64,000 bases of DNA from Lentinus brumalis. Taxonomy: Eukaryota > Basidiomycota > Agaricomycetes > Polyporales > Polyporaceae. The stretch's first letter is position 1. Each line of letters begins with the position of its first letter. The notes beneath the pieces are model-generated. The model saw only the letters and a program-made list of their open reading frames with translations. It ran no database searches and was not told the DNA's origin. The translations under genes were made by a program, and so were the position numbers. Of this stretch, positions 57,111-64,000 are shown piece after piece. Location: contig MARA01000042.1 in NCBI GenBank assembly GCA_001792895.1, positions 248,001 to 312,000 on the forward strand, read 5' to 3'.

Positions 57111-58814
57111 GACTCCATCGGACTGAAAGTCTACACGTTGAGGTCATGGAATGACTCGTCGGGCCTTATACGATTGGATCACACACCTTGACGGGTAGAG
57201 CGTGGATGGATGAGACTAGGAGGGCGAAACTGCGAAAAGGCGCGGACAGGGGACGGTGGAGATGTGAGCGAACAGCGAGAGCGGCTGCACCAGTGCCGAT
57301 TGTGTCGACTGGAGAGGGAGTCGTCGAGGTAAGGAGGAAACGTAGAGCGGAAGGTTAAGATACGACAGGTCACCGCCACCGGAGGTGGAAGGGGACCGTG
57401 TCAAGGTCTGCGGTGTTCATGGAGTGCAGATGGGAGATAGAAGCTTCAGCCGGCGCTGGCGCGGAGGCGGGCAGTGCGCCTCTGCCGCCGACGATGATAC
57501 CTCACGAATATATATTCTCGGACAAACGGGATGGACGCGAAAGATCCGCTACAGCTGCTTTCACAACGATAGAGACCTTCGGCATATTTAAGACAATATT
57601 CGGCTGAGGCGGAACGCGAAAACAGACGTCGCGAAGCCTCGAGAACCCCACTCCGACTGAGCGGTGTTCTCGCGTACAGTCGCCAGCGAGCGGGCTCGGA
57701 ATTACACTGATTCTCGACTCAGCCGAATATGTTCAGGGGTTTCGTGAGGTCTCTATCGTTTTGAAAGCAGCTGTAAGGTCGGGCCGCTGATCGAACATAC
57801 ATATCTTCAAGTTGTGGACGCAAGATCGCAGGGCTTGGCGACGGTCCAGCGTAAGTACCCAGGTGCCGAGGACAGACAGTGACTTCATGCTCTAGTATGA
57901 GCTCCAGCGGGATCAGGAGGAGCATACAGTTCGTCCTAGGGAATACCGCTGTACATACCTCGCGGGATGAACACGACGTACAGGGAGCAACAACGCCATT
58001 GTGCAAGTGACTCGAAACGCCCTTCGTCGGACCCCGAAACGGAGAGATACATATGCGACAGACAGGCTGTAATTATACGTGTACATCGAACTGACATAAG
58101 TTATAGGAAGAGTCCACGACAGGCGAGTACTCGCGCTGCTGGTTCGACGACTCTCCACAGCGCGCCCTCTACATTTCCCGCTCCCGCTCCCGCAGCTGGC
58201 GCCCCGAGTCTTCTGGCCACAGCCCCGGACCTCCTCGCAGTATCCCTGACCGCCTAAACGGGAAAGACGGAGTCGGTACTCGACGTCGTGAAAGTCGGGC
58301 ACCGTGAAGAATGCGCACGACGCGAACTCGGGCGATTGGACCCTGGTCGTGACGGAGAGAGACTCTGAGTGAGGCGTTGCGCATGCGGGGATGGCGCGTC
58401 ACCGTCGTGGAATGCGCGATGGGTCACGCCCAGGGCTAGTTGATGCGCAAGGTAGCGTACGCGGACCAGGATTTTGAGCGGCTCGACGCGGATGAGGCAG
58501 CATGATGTTGACGACAGGGGAACAGGGAGGAGGAGGACCGTGTCCGCGCAGGTACCATAGACCGCCCACGACGACCGGGAGGGTCCTGGATAAATAGGAT
58601 GGATTGGATTCATGGTCAGGGCTCCGAGCGTCGGAGAGTGTTATGATGCACCGTCGGCAGCGGCGACAAGAGGAAATAGGTCGAGGCGCAGGATTCTCAG
58701 TAGGATCATGTTCGACAATAGAGCACGTAACTCGTGCTCAGAGTGAGTCGTCAGAGCTCCTTCGACGAGGACCCTCTCCATACCCGGCTGGATGGTCAAT
58801 CGGTCAGATCATTA
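57111..58814. other. Spacer between HET6 and HET7
   Basis: About 1.7 kb. On the minus strand, 58,600-57,900 is homologous to the 3' flank of B-type units (for example 13,360-13,900 and 38,600-39,250), so it is the 3' flank of HET7. The part near HET6 is its promoter side and still resembles the A-type leader (cattccatgacc element). A foldback inverted repeat lies at 57550-57775. No gene is supported. Confidence 0.5.
57550..57775. repeat. Foldback element with ~58-bp inverted repeats
   Basis: The left arm 57550-57607 (tacagctgctttcac ... attcggctgag) pairs with the right arm 57718-57775 (ctcagccgaatat ... gaaagcagctgta) around a 110-bp spacer. The arms share the gctgctttca, aacgatagagacct and attcggctgag blocks with a few mismatches. 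It could be a small MITE-like insertion or a structured element; target-site duplications are not obvious. Confidence 0.75.
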
Positions 58815-60999
58815 TTATCCGCTCAGCGAGATTTGTGTGAACTGATATGACGCACCTGCGAACTCGAAGTGACTATTATATGAGGCGTCCAAAATCAGCG
58901 TCCGCTCAGGATTGAGAGGACAACGTGTAAAGGACAGGGTCACCTCCGGCTCGTTAAAGCGATGGCTGAACTGCAGCTCGAACGTCTTCTGGAGATCTGG
59001 CCATTGGGCGACGTGATCCTGTGAGCAGTCGTGAATGGTATCGGTTGATAACTTGCGGATCTCCGTCTCCCACTCGACGGTATCCTTCCCGAGCTCTTGG
59101 GCGCTGCTAGTGAGTGTCGCCCATATGGCGTTTGAGCGGTGCTGCTCTCCGGGTAGCCTGCGCCCCTGCTGACATTGCCCTACCCTGATGACGAAATAAC
59201 CATGACCATACCGCACAAAAACATACGCAGTTGGCAGATTGGAGTCAGCCGTCCAGGGAGAATGGACCCCGGCACCGTGGATCTCAAAGCGGTCGGACCA
59301 AGACTTTGTCAGGAACTGCCGAATGAGAGCGTCTGGAAAGCGGACGGGGGCATCGAAGGTGAGCTGCATCGGAATAACTGGGGTGAGATTGAACGTGGTG
59401 GAGTCTGGTAATTCGCCAGGGGCCCGACGCAGCGGAGGTCGATGTCTTATGAGGACTTCCTTCCATGAAGGGGGTCCATTAGGGGGGCGTACATCGAAGT
59501 ACTTTGTACCCGGGTATATCCCTGTCAGACGAGGATAGCCGACCTGGTACGAGACGCGGTTGAAGGAGCTCGCTTGACTGTCAGGATCGAGTTCAAGACG
59601 TAGGAAGACACGGCGACCCGAGCCGTCGCCTGATGACCAGTACAGATCTGCGAATGTTTTGCCTTTCCACTGGAAGATGGGAATGTTGGCGCGGACTCCA
59701 GCTGGAGTGACAGCAAACGTCATGTCGTTTATGTCCGCACGTACTTCGAGGGCTGAATCCTGTCCACTCGTTAGCCAGCAACCACGGACCAACGACGACC
59801 ACTTGTTGACTCACATTGTGGGTGGTATCAGCCGGTCGTCGCGGAGGTGTGTATACAATCCCACCATGCTTTTCCGAATACGCCACCTTGAAGTCTGCAG
59901 GCGACGCAGCGAACAGACACTCCATCGGAGACTCTTGGCCTCCTGGCCATTCAAAGAATGTCGTATCTGTCAATGCAAAGAGTGTCGTACCTGCCCATGC
60001 AAAGAGTGTCGTATCTGCCGACTGCTTCATGATCTCCTCTTGCAGTCGCCGGAACGCGTTCCTGCCCTCGCCGTAGAGTGGCGGCATGTGGATCTCGAAA
60101 AGGCCGAGAAGACAGTACGCCTCGTCCTCCGGCCGCGTCGTCTGTCGGTCCTGGAACCAAGACATCCGCTGAGCAATACTGAACTCTGTATGACTGATCT
60201 GGAACCGGAGCACGGTCGCGGGGATGCCGAAGTGATACTCCAGAAGCTCTGCGAGGTCCGCTTTCGTTCCAATGATCTCCCATGACCGCGACAGGAAGAC
60301 GAAGAAGCGGGGGGCAATGAGCTCCTGCAGAGTCCACCCTCTTTGAAACCAGACACTCAACCGAAACTGTTCGTATTGCTCATATGGAAGATAAGGATTG
60401 GGAGAGTGGCGGTCGTTCTCGAGGTCCTTGAGTGAGAAGAACGCAACGTTGACGTCCCGCAAGTATCCGTAACAGATACCTGCGAGGGAGTAGTAGCGGA
60501 ACATGGAGTTGATCGCCTCGGAGAGCTCGGCACTGCTCGCCTTGTCGATGCAGCAGGTGTCGATCCACACCCACTTGTAGCCGTGCTTCTCAGCAAGCTC
60601 GCAGCACCGCCTGATCTTCTCGGACACGAAATCGCGGGGATTCGTACCTTCCTGGGCGCATTTCTTCTGTATCTCAAGGACCTCCTTAAACGACTGCTCG
60701 GGAGACAGGCCCTCGGATGTGTCCCTCCAGTTGTCAGAGAGAACTGCGGAGCTATCTTGGGTGTCCTCGGGAGATGCGGACCGCTGCTCGGGAGGTCCGC
60801 CCTCGGGCGTGTCGCTGCAGGTGTCGATGAGAGCTGTCGAGTCATCTTGGATATCCTCGGGGGATGCGGAGGACTGGTCAGGAGGCCCGGCCTCAGGCGG
60901 TTTGTTCCAAGTGTGCGAGAGGATCGCGTAGCCCTCTTCGACGGACTCCGGGGAGGGGAATTGTGTGAGCTCGGCACGGGCGGTGCTGAGAAGCCACAT
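58815..60999 (-). CDS. HET7: intact HET-domain protein with internal triplications (709 aa)
   Basis: Minus strand. Exon 1 is 60999-59815 (395 codons), the intron 59814-59760 (55 nt, gtgagt...gacag) and exon 2 59759-58815. The start MWLLSTARAELTQF matches HET2 and HET5. LSHTW lies at residues 27-31. It is followed by a three-fold 30-residue repeat (about residues 26-115) built around GPPDQSSASPED / GPPEQRSASPED / LSPEQS, found in no other copy. WIDTCCIDKASS, RGWTLQE, RPEDEAYCLLGLF and GEGRNAFRRL follow. A second repeat, three 8-residue units (DTTLFAWA, GTTLFALT, DTTFFEWP), expands the segment after EEIMKQS. The C-terminal module is complete (WKEVLIRHRPP, HDCSQDH, CPLNPERTLILDASY). Both expansions keep the frame, which argues for selection on the protein. 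Function in incompatibility is inferred from the HET family. Confidence 0.9.
59952..60023 (-). repeat. 24-bp in-frame triplication inside HET7
   Basis: Three adjacent 24-bp units (starts at 59952, 59976 and 60000 on the plus strand, each caaagaatg/caaagagtg...) encode DTTLFAWA-like octapeptides. The other HET paralogues have one unit here (DTTLFAW). Confidence 0.9.
60655..60924 (-). repeat. 90-bp in-frame triplication inside HET7
   Basis: Three units of 30 codons (60924-60835, 60834-60745 and 60744-60655) repeat the stretch from the LSHTW strand to the EQSF segment. The units are diverged from each other, and the Trp motif is kept in unit 1 and partly in unit 3. Other copies have a single unit. 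Confidence 0.85.
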
Positions 61000-63120
61000 G
61001 GGAAACGCCTGGACGTCATGGTTATGAACGGTACATCGGGCAATAAACGTGTGAAGCGCCCACCTTCGAAGAGTTGAGACACGAGAGGACGATCGAGGAC
61101 CGAACCGACTTGATGGTCACGAATGAGAGACGAGAAATGGAGCAGAGGACGAGGTCTCGGACGAGGGCGATGGATGTTTTTGCGGTGTGTAGAGTCGGTT
61201 GAGCCGCGAGCGAGCGGATGGAACGACGGAGGTAGGCAGGATTCAACGGCGGAGACGATTGCGTGGATGCGAGTGAGGCTCCGTGAGCGTGGGGTAGAGA
61301 GAGGCAGAGAGGACAGATGGGGACAGATGAGGACAGACGAGAATAAAAGGCAGATGAGGTCAGGGGTCGACGTCGTGCAGGGACGGTGCATGAACAGCTC
61401 TGCCGGAGCATGGCGCGAACAGGCCTCCAATTTTCCTGTCAAGCAAAGTTCCGCAGATAACAGTCCGATGTAAGGCGCTACTGGCCATCCCGGAAGCCCG
61501 ATGAACCCTACGCAGCAGCGGATAGAAGGATGACACGGCCGCTCGAGGGGAAGATTGTGGTGAGGCAGAGTGACATTTGATGCGCGCAGTCCACATTACG
61601 CAAAGCACCAAGACGAGCAAACGAAGATGCATCAGTACTGCTGGAGGAACCGTCGACAGTACGGGACGCATCTTGCACAAGTCATCCGTGGATAAGCATA
61701 GCTTGGTGCATCATGGTAGAGGAAACCTACCGCTGGACGTAGGGATCCGCAGGACACTCGCACGGGTAAATGCAAACTCTCCGTAGTGGCGGTATACGGG
61801 ACGAGAACCAGCCGGAGGGCGTCCGGGGACCGTCGGACGTGCGAAGCTTGGGAACGCCGCGGCGTGAGGAGAAGCCATGCATCACTTACCCGCACTATAA
61901 CGGCAGATGGGTGACCTGACAGTGAGCGACTGGCGGAAACTGCGAAGTCAATGAATACACGCACCATTGTTCGGCACATATTGCCTGAACTATGAGCCAG
62001 TCTACGCCCGCGGTACATACGTGTCCGGATGCGCAGACGTTGCGATGAATGATGGATTGTTATGCTGCTGTCGACGTCTGCGAGACGCCCCCCCCCCCCG
62101 GTGATGCTGTGAAGGTTTGGAGGGAAGCACGTCCGAGGCAGGGTAGCGGGTCGGTCGTGCATCCTACAAACATGAGCATACCGCGTTCAGACGAGCGGCC
62201 ATATGAGCACTCACGTAAGGTCTCATCGCTGCCTCAGCGACGCAGCGAATCCCGGTCCTCGACTCGCATCCCTGCCGCGCCTGTGTGAAGCAGCTGAGCT
62301 GCAAGTGACGCGCGACGCGCGAGGATTCAGACACCGCTCCATGGGTGCTTCGGCCAAGATGTCACTCCGAGCGCGTAGGCACGCTGCAGAATGGCTGACG
62401 GTCGCTTGCGTGGGAGAGAGGCGAGATCGAAGTCCGCGGATGCACGCAGGAGAGCGGCGTTGTGGTTGTGCAGAAAGTAGGAGGGCGCGTGTCTATTCAT
62501 CCGGGCTTGTATGAGGGGAGATAGCGAGGTTGCGGGCCGTGCTCGTCGGGGCTGAGCAGCGCCTCATGCGCGGGTCGTGTCGAAGACTGCCACGCGTGGC
62601 GGCCGGCGGAGCTTCCTTGGTGCTTTCAAGCCGGGTTCCTCATACATCATCAAGGTTGCTGACCTCTGGAGATATATATGGATACGGTCGGACGACACAC
62701 GTATGACGGCTTTTCTGTACATTAAATACCCAAGCGCACACATCATTATCGTGCATCGCCACATTAACTCCAGCTTGTATCACGCAACTTATCAGGACTA
62801 TCGCGCGTTACTTACTTTCATTAGCTCGCATCTCTTTACACATACCGCGCACATAACCTCCGAGACATCGAGTGCGACATGGACTACCTTGGAGTATCAG
62901 GAGTATTGGGGGTGTTGGCCAAGGATAAGCAGAGTATGGTCACGCACCTGCACCAGTGAAGGACAGAGGGCCATGTTGCCCATCAGCATGTTGTAAGTAC
63001 GGCCTCTTGGATGGAATGGGGAGGACAAGGATGTACATAGGGTAGAGTCCGAGGCCTTGATGAAGTTCACTGAAGGGAGCGATGGCGTGGGTGGAATCAA
63101 GAGGGGCAGCAAGCGTGACG
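61000..63120. other. Region upstream of HET7
   Basis: About 2.1 kb. On the minus strand, 62,200-61,020 is homologous to the A-type upstream region (1,870-2,890), including the pyrimidine-rich leader with ctcgtctgtcctc-like units. Further out (62,560-63,120) is unique sequence. A minus-strand stretch near 63,080-62,960 with a donor-like gtgcgt at about 62,950 could be an exon of a gene extending leftward, but I cannot identify it. Confidence 0.45.
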
Positions 63121-64000
63121 AATCTCGCGCAGAGCTTGGCCGTCTCTTCATGGCCGTAGTACGGGTCCTAGAACGAACCGAGAGTGCAGAACCGTGATGG
63201 AGAGGGGCGGCAAGTCCGGACACGCAAACAAATGTGTGACGAATCTCGCGCAGAGCTTGGCCGTCTCTTCATGGCCGTAGTACGGGTCCTAGAACGAACC
63301 GAGAGTGCGGAACCGTGATGGAGAGGGGCGGCAAGTCCGGACACGCAAACAAATGCGTGACGAATCTTGCGCAGAGCTTGGTCGTCTCTTCATGGCCATA
63401 GTATGGTTCCTAGAAGAGTCCGGAGAGGGCGGAACCAGGATCGAGAGGGGCGGCAAGTCCGGACACGGAAACAAATGCGTGACGAATCTCGCGCAGAGCT
63501 TGGCCGTCTCTTCATGGCCGTAGTACGGGTCCTAGAACGAACCGAGAGTGCAGAACCGTGATGGAGAGGGGCGGCAAGTCCGGACACGCAAACAAATGTG
63601 TGACGAATCTCGCGCAGAGCTTGGCCGTCTCTTCATGGCCGTAGTACGGGTCCTAGAACGAACCGAGAGTGCAGAACCGTGATGGAGAGGGGCGGCAAGT
63701 CCGGACACGCAAACAAATGTGTGACGAATCTCGCGCAGAGCTTGGCCGTCTCTTCATGGCCGTAGTACGGGTCCTAGAACGAACCGAGAGTGCGGAACCG
63801 TGATGGAGAGGGGCGGCAAGTCCGGACACGCAAACAAATGCGTGACGAATCTTGCGCAGAGCTTGGTCGTCTCTTCATGGCCATAGTATGGTTCCTAGAA
63901 GAGTCCTGAAAGGGCGGAACCAGGATCGAGAGGGGCGGCAAGTCCGGACACGGAAACAAATGCGTGACGAATCTCGCGCAGAGCTTGGCCGTCTCTTCAT
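63121..64000. repeat. 121-bp satellite, at least 7.3 units, running off the window
   Basis: Units start at 63121, 63242, 63363, 63484, 63605, 63726, 63847 and 63968, exactly 121 bp apart. Three variants alternate: a (gtgcag...aaatgtgtg), b (gtgcgg...aaatgcgtg) and c (aatcttgcg, ccatagtatgg, gaagagtcc). The order is a b c a a b c, so the a-b-c set repeats at 484 bp. 121 is not a multiple of three, so frames shift at each unit and the array is not coding. A degenerate unit precedes it near 63,090-63,120. Confidence 0.95.

Noticed and set aside
55221..60999. NACHT or WD40 domains as in HET-E/HET-D
   Set aside because: No P-loop of NACHT type and no WD-ending 40-residue repeats in any of the HET genes; only the HET part and its extension are HET-E-like.
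63121..64000. CRISPR-like array or repeat protein gene in the 121-bp repeats
   Set aside because: The host is a eukaryote, units are contiguous without unique spacers, and 121 bp is out of frame, so it is a satellite.
1..64000. tRNA or rRNA genes
   Set aside because: I saw no stretch with a convincing tRNA A/B box pair and foldable arms, nor rRNA-like conserved sequence.

Overview
The window looks like nuclear DNA of a filamentous basidiomycete, most likely an Agaricomycete of polypore type. It is GC-rich, coding genes are cut by many 50-70 nt GT-AG introns, and the gene content is typically fungal: HET-domain incompatibility-like proteins, a TORC2 subunit of the HbrB/Bit61 family, paired FAD monooxygenases and a Con-6 protein. 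Genus and species cannot be named from sequence alone.

Positions 1-42,090 are an allorecognition-type array. Five HET-domain genes lie on the plus strand at 2893, 11043, 20134, 28317 and 36618, one per roughly 8-9 kb unit, in two subtypes ordered A1-B1-A2-B2-B3. A1+B1 and A2+B2 are copies of a tandem block of about 17.25 kb (position 1 matches about 17256). B1 (HET2) and B3 (HET5) are intact. A1 (HET1), A2 (HET3) and B2 (HET4) each carry a one-base deletion, and HET1 has also lost a splice acceptor. The long spacers hold no convincing gene. They carry recognisable copies of the promoter and first exon of the single intact hbrB gene at 41595-44126, so the duplications appear to have used a breakpoint inside hbrB intron 1.

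Positions 41,595-54,000 are an ordinary gene island: hbrB (+), two tandem FAD-dependent monooxygenases (+, 45764-47762 and 49105-51106; the first has a frameshift near its C-terminus), a three-repeat Con-6 gene (-, 53181-52640) and a small unrecognised gene (-, 53970-53617).

Positions 55,200-61,000 hold two more HET genes on the minus strand. HET6 (57110-55221) has a damaged start. HET7 (60999-58815) is intact and carries two in-frame internal triplications. HET7 has an A-type upstream flank and a B-type downstream flank, so it looks recombinant. From about 63,121 to the window end lies a 121-bp satellite with a higher-order variant pattern.

All seven HET copies share a two-exon plan: exon 1 encodes the HET domain and its conserved extension, and exon 2 encodes a conserved C-terminal module of about 300 residues that I do not recognise. 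Single-hit lesions next to intact copies, patches of near-identity between distant copies and variable segments inside the HET domain suggest a birth-and-death, gene-conversion-driven recognition locus. That reading is inference from sequence pattern, not demonstrated function.
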